A DNA stretch of 64,000 nt, taken from NCBI RefSeq assembly GCF_001424145.1, contig NZ_LMQM01000014.1:1-64000 (forward strand), in the 5' to 3' direction. Of this stretch, positions 1 through 7,848 are shown piece after piece (position 1 is the first letter of the stretch; each line of letters begins with the position of its first letter). The notes under the pieces were generated by a model. It did not search any database. It had not been told where the DNA came from and saw only the letters and a list, made by a program, of their open reading frames with translations. This DNA is from Chryseobacterium sp. Leaf404 (GTDB taxonomy: Bacteria > Bacteroidota > Bacteroidia > Flavobacteriales > Weeksellaceae). Both the position numbers and the translations under genes were made by a program.

Positions 1-51
1 AAGCCCACCAGCGCCGATGGTACTGCGAAAGCGGGAGAGTAGGTCGCCGCC
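1..51 (+). rRNA. rrf: 5S ribosomal RNA, 3' end only (partial)
   Basis: The first bases match the conserved 3' half of a Bacteroidota 5S rRNA: a GCCGATGGTACTGC block, then GGGAGAGTAGGTCGCCGCC, which closes helix I. The 5' part of the gene, and presumably 16S and 23S, lie left of the window. A strong intrinsic terminator follows within 15 bases, as expected at the end of an rRNA operon. The exact 3' end could differ by a base or two. Confidence 0.9.
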
Positions 52-63
52 AGTTTTTATTCA

Positions 64-100
64 AATCCTCAATCATTTATTTGATTGGGGATTTTTTTTG
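64..100 (+). terminator. Intrinsic terminator of the rRNA operon
   Basis: A 12-bp stem (AATCCTCAATCA with TGATTGGGGATT, one G-T wobble) encloses a short AT loop and is followed by eight T residues. It directly follows the 5S gene end. Confidence 0.9.
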
Positions 101-134
101 TTTTGGTGCAGGATACCAGATGCCAGATATCAGA

Positions 135-204
135 TTAAGGTTAAGGTTAAGGTTAAGGTTAAGGTTAAGGTTGCGAGATGCGGGATGCGGGATGCGGGGT
201 GCGA
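135..204. repeat. Short-period arrays: six TTAAGG units, then GATGCGG units
   Basis: Six perfect copies of TTAAGG (135-170) run into about three copies of a 7-base GATGCGG unit (to about 204). The six-base array happens to be open in all frames and gives a Lys-Val run on translation, but there is no ribosome site or gene-like composition. It lies just downstream of the rRNA terminator. Confidence 0.85.
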
Positions 205-369
205 AATTCAATGTTTAAAATTCAATATTCAGGATTTAAGATTGGGGATGGAGGTGAGGTTAAGGTTGCGGGTTGCAGGGTGCGTGTTATGGATGATCGG
301 GGGTTAGGTGATGATTTTAATGTTTAACTTGAATTGACTTGAATAATCCACTATCTAAAACCTGAAACC

Positions 370-495
370 CATCATCCATCATCCATCATCCATCATCCAA
401 CACCCAATATCAATCATCACTCATCATTCATCACTCATCATTCATCACTCATCATTCATCGCTCACTACTCATTACCCATTGCTCATTACTCATA
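370..495. repeat. Low-complexity CATCATC / CATCACTCATCATT array
   Basis: About four copies of a CATCATC unit are followed by a 14-base CATCACTCATCATT unit repeated about three times, fading into CTCATTAC-like words. The strand is strongly T/C/A biased with almost no G. There is no gene in 301-756; this array and the structured repeat at 540-626 are what the spacer holds. Confidence 0.85.
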
Positions 496-539
496 GAACT
501 TTTCTTCTCAGAAATAAATATTCTTCTTAGCTCGCTTCC

Positions 540-626
540 CTAGCCCTGATAGTAGCGGCATCCTTTAAAGAGTGGGAGACAAAAAAGATACAGCGGATTA
601 CAGGAATCAGCTCCTGATAAAATTTT
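540..626 (+). repeat. Structured interspersed repeat, copy 1
   Basis: The segment opens with CTAGCCCTGAT and AGCGG boxes and closes with AGCGGA, CAGGA and GCTCCTGA boxes, then a short T-run. The CAGGA and TCCTG parts can form a small hairpin before the T-run. A second copy with the same boxes but a different middle lies on the other strand at 49506-49597. Conserved ends with a free middle suggest a structured RNA or a mobile palindromic element. I recall similar sequences scattered in flavobacterial genomes but cannot confirm a family name. Confidence 0.6.
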
Positions 627-756
627 TAATGTTCTCTGTTATTTTGTTCAGCTGTTGTAAAAAGTTGATTTTTCGTAACCGTTAATTTCTATTAACAAAC
701 ACTTAAATAGACCAAATCATTCGCTATGCTGGTGCTGAATGTCGTAACTTTATGTT

Positions 757-1878
757 ATGAAAGAAAGAATTGTAAGCGGTTTCAGATTTGGAAACTATAC
801 GGCGCCGGAATCTTCTGTGTTTGACCGGCTTCTGGCAATCTTTACGGATCTGCTCACTCATACTTCAGGAGATTTTGACGAAGCTATAGACTGGTTGAGA
901 ATGCTTGATGAAGAATATAAACTGACTACTCCTGAGTATACTATTGAAGATTTTATTGAAGATCTGAAGAAGAAAGGCTACATCAGAGAAGAAATTCGTC
1001 CTAATGGTAGCGGAACAGGTATTGATTTAAGTGCCAAAATGGAGCAGAACATCCGCAAGCAGGCGCTCAATCAGATTTTCGGAAACCTTGCTAAAAGCGG
1101 GAGCGGCAATCATAAGACGAACAAAAGCGGAACTGGCGAAGACAGCACGGGAGAATTCAGAAATTATAATTTTGGTGATCCGGTAGAGAAGATTTCTATT
1201 ACCGAAAGTCTTAAAAATGCTCAGATCAATAACGGAATTGGAGATTTTCATCTTACAGAAGAAGATTTGATTGTGGAAGACAGCATTCATCAGTCGCAGA
1301 TGAGCACGGTTTTAATGATTGACATCAGCCACAGTATGATTCTCTACGGTGAAGACAGAATTACACCTGCCAAAAAAGTAGCGATGGCTTTGGCGGAACT
1401 CATCACGACAAGATACCCTAAAGATACTCTGGATATCATCGTTTTCGGTGACGATGCGTGGCCTGTGAAAATACAAGAACTACCTTATCTGCAGGTGGGG
1501 CCCTATCATACCAACACGGTTGCCGGACTTCAGCTCGCGATGGATATTCTCCGCAGGAAAAGAAATACCAACAAACAGATTTTCATGATTACAGATGGAA
1601 AACCAAGCTGCATCAGGGAAGCGGACGGAACTTATTATAAAAATTCTTTTGGTCTGGATGAGTACGTAGTTCAGAAATGCTACAACATGGCGGCTCAGGC
1701 GAGGCGTCTGCATATTCCGGTTACTACATTTATGATCGCTCAGGATCCTTATCTGCAACATTTTGTGAGTGAATTTACTGCAGCCAATCAGGGTAAAGCT
1801 TTTTATACTGGCCTGAATGGTTTAGGGCAGATGATTTTTGAGGATTATGAAACCAACAGAAAAAAAAGAATTCGTTAA
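757..1878 (+). CDS. VWA-domain protein, partner of a MoxR-type ATPase
   Basis: A 373-residue protein with a charged helical N-terminal half (about 1-170) and a von Willebrand factor A domain from about residue 183. The MIDAS metal site is visible as DISHS (residues 189-193), and a later TDGK motif fits the fourth MIDAS loop. No signal peptide or membrane segment is evident, so it should be cytoplasmic. It is followed after 58 bases by a MoxR/Mg-chelatase-like AAA ATPase on the same strand. In known pairs (MoxR-VWA, RavA-ViaA, ChlI-ChlD) the ATPase works through the VWA protein to insert metals or remodel substrates. The substrate here is unknown. Confidence 0.85.
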   Translation: MKERIVSGFRFGNYTAPESSVFDRLLAIFTDLLTHTSGDFDEAIDWLRMLDEEYKLTTPEYTIEDFIEDLKKKGYIREEIRPNGSGTGIDLSAKMEQNIRKQALNQIFGNLAKSGSGNHKTNKSGTGEDSTGEFRNYNFGDPVEKISITESLKNAQINNGIGDFHLTEEDLIVEDSIHQSQMSTVLMIDISHSMILYGEDRITPAKKVAMALAELITTRYPKDTLDIIVFGDDAWPVKIQELPYLQVGPYHTNTVAGLQLAMDILRRKRNTNKQIFMITDGKPSCIREADGTYYKNSFGLDEYVVQKCYNMAAQARRLHIPVTTFMIAQDPYLQHFVSEFTAANQGKAFYTGLNGLGQMIFEDYETNRKKRIR

Positions 1879-1936
1879 TCATTTTTAATGTGACTTATCG
1901 TTAAAAATATTCAACATTTAAACAGATTTTAAAAAG

Positions 1937-3376
1937 ATGACATCAAAACCGGAAATAAATACGTTAGGATTATTAAAAGCTTCAGGCTATAAAGTAAAAA
2001 GTATTAAAGATGAATTAAGAGAAAATTTAAAAAAGAAAATACTCAATAAAGAAAATGTTTTTGAAGGCATTTTCGGATATGAAAACACGGTAATTCCTCA
2101 ATTGGAGCAGGCAATTTTAAGCAGACATAATATCAATCTTTTAGGTTTAAGAGGCCAGGCTAAAACACGGTTGGCGAGAATGATGACAACCTTATTGGAT
2201 GAATGGATTCCGTTTGTAGCCGGGAGTGAGATCAATGACGATCCTTTACAGCCGATTTCAAGATTTGCTAAAGAACTAATCAAAGCTGATGGAGATGATA
2301 CACCGATTGAATGGCTTCACCGTGACGAAAGATTTTTTGAGAAACTTGCGACACCTGATGTGACGGTTGCCGATCTGATTGGTGATGTAGATCCAATAAA
2401 GGCAGCGAATTTAAAGCTTTCGTATGCAGACGACCGTGTGATTCACTTCGGAATGATTCCGAGAGCGAACAGAAGTATTTTTGTAATTAATGAACTGCCG
2501 GATCTTCAGGCAAGGATTCAGGTTTCTCTATTTAATATTCTGCAGGAAGGCGATGTTCAGATCAGAGGATTTAAGGTGAGAATGCCTTTGGATATTCAGT
2601 TTGTGTTTACGGCAAATCCGGAAGATTATACCAACCGTGGAAGCATTGTTACGCCTTTAAAAGACCGTATCGGTTCACAGATTCTAACCCATTATCCTGA
2701 AAATATTCAGACGGCAAAAGAGATTACTAAATATGAGTCTTCTCTTGATGAACGTCAGAAAGGAATGGTTTACGTGCCGGAACTGGCGAAGGATTTACTC
2801 GAGCAGATTAATTTTGAAGCTAGGGAAAGCGAATATGTTGATGCTAAAAGTGGCGTAAGTGCAAGAATGAGCATCACAGCGTTTGAAAATCTTTTGAGTA
2901 CAGCAGAACGACGGGCTCTGATTACAGGCGATGAAAAAACTTCGGTTAGACTTACTGATTTTGTAGGAATTATCCCTGCCATCACCGGAAAAGTGGAATT
3001 GGTTTACGAAGGCGAGCAGGAAGGTGCCGAAGCCATTGCTGAGTTGCTGATTGACAATGCAGTCCGCACCTTATTTGGAGTACTGTTTCCGAAAATTGAA
3101 AAGCTGCAGAAAAAAGATGCTTCAACGCCTTACGACAGTATTATCGAATGGTTTTTGGATGACAAAGGTTTTCTTGAAATTACCGATAATTCATCGGATG
3201 AAAATTATGTAAAACAGTTAAATCTTGTCACTCCATTAGATGAACTAATCAACGAATTCAGACCCGAAACGGATGAAAAAGGCCGTCTTTTCCTGAAAGA
3301 ATTTATACTCTGGGGCTTGGCAGTGAGTAAAAAACTGAATAAAGAACGATTCAGAACGGGAGTTTTCTTCTCGTAA
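1937..3376 (+). CDS. MoxR / Mg-chelatase-like AAA+ ATPase
   Basis: A 479-residue AAA+ ATPase. The Walker A loop is seen as GLRGQAKT (residues 70-77), a Walker B-like strand as IFVINE (about 181-186), and sensor 1 as the FTANPED stretch near residue 224. The C-terminal half is helical, as in Mg-chelatase I subunits. It probably forms hexameric rings that remodel a client together with the upstream VWA protein, with which it likely forms one transcript ended by the hairpin at 3398-3433. No chelatase H subunit or tetrapyrrole gene is nearby, so a role in pigment metal insertion is not supported. Confidence 0.85.
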   Translation: MTSKPEINTLGLLKASGYKVKSIKDELRENLKKKILNKENVFEGIFGYENTVIPQLEQAILSRHNINLLGLRGQAKTRLARMMTTLLDEWIPFVAGSEINDDPLQPISRFAKELIKADGDDTPIEWLHRDERFFEKLATPDVTVADLIGDVDPIKAANLKLSYADDRVIHFGMIPRANRSIFVINELPDLQARIQVSLFNILQEGDVQIRGFKVRMPLDIQFVFTANPEDYTNRGSIVTPLKDRIGSQILTHYPENIQTAKEITKYESSLDERQKGMVYVPELAKDLLEQINFEARESEYVDAKSGVSARMSITAFENLLSTAERRALITGDEKTSVRLTDFVGIIPAITGKVELVYEGEQEGAEAIAELLIDNAVRTLFGVLFPKIEKLQKKDASTPYDSIIEWFLDDKGFLEITDNSSDENYVKQLNLVTPLDELINEFRPETDEKGRLFLKEFILWGLAVSKKLNKERFRTGVFFS

Positions 3377-3397
3377 AATTGTTTGATTTAACATAAC

Positions 3398-3433
3398 AAA
3401 AAAGCTTGAGATATTACATTTCAAGCTTTTTTT
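3398..3433. terminator. Bidirectional intrinsic terminator
   Basis: The inverted repeat AAAAAAGCTTGA / TCAAGCTTTTTT with an 11-base loop has a T-run on both strands. It lies between the convergent MoxR-type and VanZ-like genes and can serve both. Confidence 0.85.
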
Positions 3434-3462
3434 ATAGTAAAAAATAATTTTAAAGGTTTTAC

Positions 3463-3927
3463 TTAGGCTGTTTTTAGTGACTTGCTGTCTTCCAGAAGTT
3501 CGAAGTGAAATCTGATGTTGGCAATGTTTTTCCACGTCGCATATTTAAAAAGAATAAATCCTATACACATTCCTAAAGTGTTTAGAAATACATCGTCAAT
3601 ATCTGCAACGCCGCGTCCAGAGATGTACTGAACAGATTCAATAATAGTAATTACCACCAGAAAAAATCCTGTGATAGGAACCAGAGAGTTGAATCTTCTC
3701 ACACATAATCCCAACCATCCAAATGGGCTGAAGACAAAAACGTTTCCAATAATATTGACTAAAAATGCTTCGCTGTCTACGTCATCTGTAAAAAAATGCT
3801 GGATTGTAATAAACGGTCGCATCTGTAAATAAGATATTTCTGACGCCTCTCTTCCCGAAGCAAAAAACATCATATAAAGTAAAAAAATTGTATAAAGGCT
3901 GATAAAAACCACAAAATATCTTCTCAT
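3463..3927 (-). CDS. VanZ-like membrane protein
   Basis: A 154-residue integral membrane protein with an N-terminal membrane segment (residues 1-22) and about three more between 60 and 135. The NIIGNVFVFSPFGW and VQYISGRGVADIDDVFLNTLG stretches match the conserved core of the VanZ-like family (asparagine-rich loop and the R/D/D/N motif). VanZ in enterococci gives low-level teicoplanin resistance; most family members, as here, stand alone and have no proven function. It ends at the shared terminator with the convergent ATPase gene. Confidence 0.8.
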   Translation of the reverse strand: MRRYFVVFISLYTIFLLYMMFFASGREASEISYLQMRPFITIQHFFTDDVDSEAFLVNIIGNVFVFSPFGWLGLCVRRFNSLVPITGFFLVVITIIESVQYISGRGVADIDDVFLNTLGMCIGFILFKYATWKNIANIRFHFELLEDSKSLKTA

Positions 3928-4171
3928 AACTCCATCGCATCACATTAAATATTCTAAAAAGTGGTTATTAAGGGTAGTTATGAAGCAACAAGAATCTTTC
4001 CTTTCTCTTCTGAAACGCGATCTTTTATGATTCTTTAAAAAGATTTAACATAATATATGAATTTTACTTAGCAGGAATTGCGAATTTGTCTGATGGACTG
4101 TGGCATTGGTAATTACCAGCTGAACCTCTTTAGCATGTTAACATAATTTATTTTTTTAACAAAATATGCCC

Positions 4172-4843
4172 TTAAAATTGCCTGGTTTTGCTTTGTATCT
4201 GCTGATAACTTCCCTGAATATATTTTCGCTGTTCAACCTTTTCCACTTTTGGAAACCAGAATTTTTCATCGTAAGTTCTTGTGATTACAGAAAAACAATT
4301 TGAAGATTTATTGATAATCTTTACTAAAACAGTATTTATGATGGCGGAAGGACTGTTGGGGAATTGTGGAATTTTTTCTTCAGATTCTTTGATAGAGCCA
4401 TCTGAATATGTCGCCTGCCAATAATAAAAATATTTCTGAGATATTTTATCTGGAAAAAAAGACATGGTGCTATCATCAACTTTTACATCTTTAAAATCTG
4501 AAATTTCAATGTCGCACTGTTTTTCTTTTACAGGCGAAGGATTTTGAATTTCCACATTTTTTTCACAGGTAAATTTGCCGTCAGCAGTTTCCACTGTTAG
4601 ATTTACATTTATAGTTCCGGCTTTCAGTGCTTTCAGTATAATTTTTCCTTCGGCGGAAGATTGTATATGCAGCAATTCATCAGAAGATACGTTCCACCTG
4701 TAGCAGTCTATACATTTGGCGGCAGTGTTAGACATCAGCTGGAGGCTGTCGCCTACTTTCACTGTGGAAGCGCCTGTGATCTGGCATTGTGCCGGAAGCA
4801 GGAGACTCATCGTGGTCAGGATTAAAATAAATACAGTTTTCAT
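4172..4843 (-). CDS. Exported protein with an Ig/PKD-like domain, function unknown
   Basis: The start is taken at the ATG at 4843 because it begins a clean signal peptide (a Lys followed by about 17 hydrophobic residues, ending near Ala-Gln-Cys); a longer frame to 4906 adds residues with no such logic. The mature 220-residue chain starts with a PKD/Ig-like domain (VKVGDSLQL, CYRWNVSS, AGTINVNLTVE) with paired cysteines, then a second beta-rich part. It is probably periplasmic or surface-located. I do not recognise a family beyond the Ig-like fold. The Cys near the cleavage site is not in a convincing lipobox. Confidence 0.6.
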   Translation of the reverse strand: MKTVFILILTTMSLLLPAQCQITGASTVKVGDSLQLMSNTAAKCIDCYRWNVSSDELLHIQSSAEGKIILKALKAGTINVNLTVETADGKFTCEKNVEIQNPSPVKEKQCDIEISDFKDVKVDDSTMSFFPDKISQKYFYYWQATYSDGSIKESEEKIPQFPNSPSAIINTVLVKIINKSSNCFSVITRTYDEKFWFPKVEKVEQRKYIQGSYQQIQSKTRQF

Positions 4844-4932
4844 AGTGTTCAGTTCAGTTTTCAGTTTAAATATTTGGCAAAAATATGGGTACAAGTTGAA
4901 CAGCAAAAATCATACTCTTAAGAAAAAGCATT

Positions 4933-4960
4933 AAAAAAGCCTCACACAAAGGTAAGGCTA
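4933..4960 (-). terminator. Intrinsic terminator of the carboxylase gene
   Basis: Read on the minus strand, AGCCTTAC pairs with GTGAGGCT (one wobble) and is followed by six T residues. It lies 25 bases after the carboxylase stop codon. Confidence 0.8.
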
Positions 4961-4984
4961 TTAACATAATTATTTTTAAACAAA

Positions 4985-6613
4985 TCAGACCTGAATTACT
5001 CCAAGGTTGAATTTCTCAGTAATTGGTGAGTGATCTGCCGCTTCAATTCCCATCGAAATCCATTTTCGGGTATCAATTGGGTTAATAATAGCATCCGTCC
5101 ATAGTCTTGCTGCAGAATAGGTGGCCTCAGTTTGTTTTTTATATTTTTTTGTAATGGAATCAAGAATTTCTTTGTGTTCTTCTTCAGTAATTTCTTTTCC
5201 CTGTTTTTTCAAAGTTGATTCCTGAATCTGGGCCAAAACTTTTGCTGCCTGAGAACCTCCCATCACTGCAAGATCTGCCCATGGCCAGGCCACAATCAAT
5301 CTTGGGTCATAAGCTTTACCGCACATTGCATAATTTCCGGCACCGTAAGAATTTCCTGTGATAATCGTGAATTTCGGAACTACGGAATTTGAAACTGCAT
5401 TAACCATTTTTGCCCCGTCTTTAATAATTCCGCCTTGTTCAGATTTTGAACCGACCATAAAGCCTGTCACGTCCTGTAAAAAGATTAAAGGAATTTTTCT
5501 CTGGTTACAGTTTGCAATAAATCTTGTAGCTTTATCAGCAGAATCGCTGTAGATTACACCTCCAAACTGCATTTCGCCTTTACCGCTTTTTACAAGTTTT
5601 CTCTGGTTGGCAACAATTCCCACAGACCAGCCATCGACTCTTGCAGTCGCACAGATGATGGTTTTGCCGTAGTCTGGTTTGTATTCTTCAAATTCAGAAT
5701 TATCTACAATACATTTGATGATTTCTAAAGTATCGTACTGGTCAGCTCTGGAAACGGGCATAATTCCGAAAATATTCTCCGGTTTTTCCTTTGGCGGGAA
5801 ACTTTCGATTCTGTCGAAACCTGCTTTGTCATAGCTTCCGACAGATTTCATAATGTTTTTAATTCTGTCTAAAGCATCTTTATCATCTTTAGCTTTATAA
5901 TCCGTCACTCCCGAAATAGAGCAGTGAGTTGTGGCTCCACCCAGCGTTTCGTTATCTATAGTTTCTCCAATCGCGGCTTTCACAAGGTAACTTCCGGCTA
6001 AGAAAATTGAGCCGGTTTTGTCAACAATCATCGCTTCGTCGCTCATAATGGGCAGGTAAGCGCCACCGGCAACGCAGCTTCCCATCACGGCAGAAATCTG
6101 GATAATCCCTGCTGCACTCATCTTAGCATTATTTCTGAAAATTCTTCCGAACATTTCTTTATCAGGAAAAATCTCGTCCTGCATTGGAAGGTAAACTCCT
6201 GCAGAATCTACGAGGTAGATGATTGGAAGTCTGTTTTCCATCGCAATTTCCTGTGCTCTGAGATTTTTCTTTCCGGTGATGGGAAACCACGCTCCGGCTT
6301 TTACTGATGCATCATTGGCAACCACAAGACATTGCTTTCCTGAAACATAACCCATTACCACTACAACGCCTCCACTTGGGCAGCCTCCATGTTCTTCGTA
6401 CATTTCGTAGCCTGCAAATCCGCCAATTTCTATGGAATCTGAATCTTTGTCTAATAGATATTCAATCCGCTCTCTGGCAGTCATTTTACCTTCATCACGC
6501 AGCTTTTGAAGACGCTTCTCACCGCCACCCTTTTTTATCTCGGTAAAGAGCCTGTTAATTTCAGAAAGTTTGAGTTTATTTTGATCTTCTCTTTTATTAA
6601 ATTCTAAATCCAT
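4985..6613 (-). CDS. Acyl-CoA carboxylase, carboxyltransferase (beta) subunit
   Basis: A 542-residue carboxyltransferase with the two crotonase-like halves of the family. GGCPSGGVVVVMGYVSG and VAGGAYLPIMSDEA are typical of methylcrotonyl-CoA-type carboxylases rather than propionyl-CoA carboxylase, and the oxyanion-hole glycines of the C-terminal half are seen in TGNSYGAGNYAMCGKAYDP. The enzyme moves carboxyl from carboxybiotin to an acyl-CoA, probably 3-methylcrotonyl-CoA in leucine breakdown. No biotin carboxylase or biotin-carrier gene is adjacent, so its partner must lie elsewhere. The exact substrate is inferred. Confidence 0.85.
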   Translation of the reverse strand: MDLEFNKREDQNKLKLSEINRLFTEIKKGGGEKRLQKLRDEGKMTARERIEYLLDKDSDSIEIGGFAGYEMYEEHGGCPSGGVVVVMGYVSGKQCLVVANDASVKAGAWFPITGKKNLRAQEIAMENRLPIIYLVDSAGVYLPMQDEIFPDKEMFGRIFRNNAKMSAAGIIQISAVMGSCVAGGAYLPIMSDEAMIVDKTGSIFLAGSYLVKAAIGETIDNETLGGATTHCSISGVTDYKAKDDKDALDRIKNIMKSVGSYDKAGFDRIESFPPKEKPENIFGIMPVSRADQYDTLEIIKCIVDNSEFEEYKPDYGKTIICATARVDGWSVGIVANQRKLVKSGKGEMQFGGVIYSDSADKATRFIANCNQRKIPLIFLQDVTGFMVGSKSEQGGIIKDGAKMVNAVSNSVVPKFTIITGNSYGAGNYAMCGKAYDPRLIVAWPWADLAVMGGSQAAKVLAQIQESTLKKQGKEITEEEHKEILDSITKKYKKQTEATYSAARLWTDAIINPIDTRKWISMGIEAADHSPITEKFNLGVIQV

Positions 6614-6721
6614 TACATCTTATTTATTACGTTTTAAATATACTACTTTTAGATAAATCAGATAAATCAGATTTTTTAGTGATTAAAGAAGTGGTATTCA
6701 GAAAATTATGAAATTTTTAAC

Positions 6722-6753
6722 TTGATGTTAGTTTAATTTTGGCAATACTTTTG
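6722..6753 (+). promoter_or_regulatory. Bacteroidota-type promoter facing an empty spacer
   Basis: TACTTTTG (6746-6753) fits the -7 consensus TAnnTTTG, with a TTG at 6722-6724 at about the right distance for the -33 element. No coding frame follows before the hairpin terminator at 6843-6876. Confidence 0.5.
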
Positions 6754-6759
6754 CTAAAT

Positions 6760-6876
6760 TTACAGTAGAGATAAATGGGATCGCATCTCAGTTTACGCTC
6801 TAAGTTCCTAGTTTATTTTTTTAATAGTTTATTATTTGAAGGCCCTGAAAGTTTCATAGATTTTCAGGGTTTTTTG
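6760..6876 (+). ncRNA. Candidate small RNA (about 115 nt)
   Basis: Between a TAnnTTTG promoter and a perfect terminator hairpin (CCCTGAAA / TTTCAGGG, then six T) there is no open reading frame with a ribosome site. The upstream gene points the other way, so this terminator has no other gene to serve. This makes an independent small transcript likely. I do not recognise the family; it does not look like 6S, tmRNA or RNase P RNA. Confidence 0.45.
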
Positions 6877-6924
6877 TGGGATGAGATTAAGAAAGTTTTT
6901 CATGTGGATAGCGTTTCTAATTTG

Positions 6925-6932
6925 TACTTTTG
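6925..6932 (+). promoter_or_regulatory. -7 promoter element of the EamA transporter gene
   Basis: TACTTTTG matches TAnnTTTG and lies 25 bases before the ATG. It shares the block TACTTTTGCTAA with the small-RNA promoter 180 bases upstream. Confidence 0.6.
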
Positions 6933-6957
6933 CTAAGTTTTAAATTGATCTCAAAAC

Positions 6958-7836
6958 ATGAAGCAACAGGCGCTTTTCAGACTGCATTTTATCGTTTTTC
7001 TGTGGGGTTTTACAGCGATTTTAGGAAAGCTTATAACGGCGTCTGCTCCAGTACTTGTTTTTTACAGGATGCTTTTTGCAGCTCTTTTTCTGTATTTGTA
7101 TTTGAGAATATTTAAAAAAGAAAGCATTAAAATTTCAAAAAAACTTTTTTTTCAGCTTGCGGGAATTGGTTTTGCCATGGCGCTGCACTGGTACTGTTTC
7201 TTTTATTCCATCAAAGTGTCCAATGTTTCTATTGCACTTAGTTGCCTTTCATTATCCACATTATTTGCCTCGATCATGGAGCCGGTTATTTTTAAACGGA
7301 AAATCGATATTGCCGAAGTAATCATGGGAACGGTGATTGTGGCGTGTATACTTTTAATTTTTAAAACTGAATTTCAATACAAAGAAGGAATTTTTTACGG
7401 AATTTTATGTGCGGTTTTCGGGACAGTATTCTCAGTTTTTAATGGAAAAATGTTCGGAAAAACAAGTTCTGGAAATATTATTTTCTATGAAATTTTCTCA
7501 GGATGGTTTATGTTGATGATAATTTATCTTTTTACAGGACAGTTTTTTAGTTTAAATGAAATAAACTACCGTGATTTGGCGTTAATAATCTTGCTGGCGA
7601 GCGGTTTTACGGCCTTTCCAATGTTGGAATCTGTGAAGCTGATGAAATATATTTCGCCATTTACCTTAATTTTAACAGTAAATTTAGAACCAGTCTACGG
7701 AATTATCTTAGCTTTCTTTATCTTTGGAGAATCAGAACACATGAGTTCAGTATTTTACGTGGCCTCACTGGTAATGATTTTGGCAATTGTGGTGAACGGT
7801 TTTATAAAAGCAAAAAAACAGAAACAACTCAAATAA
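6958..7836 (+). CDS. EamA/DMT-family transporter
   Basis: A 292-residue protein of about ten membrane segments in two EamA repeats. The conserved opening (VFLWGFTAILGK) and the repeat-2 stretch ending at EPVYGIILAFFIFGE are diagnostic of the drug/metabolite transporter superfamily. It acts in the inner membrane, but the substrate cannot be read from sequence. It has its own promoter and is followed after 12 bases by the PorV-like gene, so the two may be co-transcribed. Confidence 0.85.
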   Translation: MKQQALFRLHFIVFLWGFTAILGKLITASAPVLVFYRMLFAALFLYLYLRIFKKESIKISKKLFFQLAGIGFAMALHWYCFFYSIKVSNVSIALSCLSLSTLFASIMEPVIFKRKIDIAEVIMGTVIVACILLIFKTEFQYKEGIFYGILCAVFGTVFSVFNGKMFGKTSSGNIIFYEIFSGWFMLMIIYLFTGQFFSLNEINYRDLALIILLASGFTAFPMLESVKLMKYISPFTLILTVNLEPVYGIILAFFIFGESEHMSSVFYVASLVMILAIVVNGFIKAKKQKQLK

Positions 7837-7848
7837 GCATCAATTTAT

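Noticed and set aside
135..172. Telomere-like TTAAGG array suggesting a linear replicon end
   Set aside because: Only six units, internal to the chromosome next to an rRNA operon, and one of many short-period arrays.
17..307. Open frame of 96 codons with a Lys-Val run
   Set aside because: It starts inside the 5S rRNA, passes through its terminator and owes its openness to the TTAAGG array.
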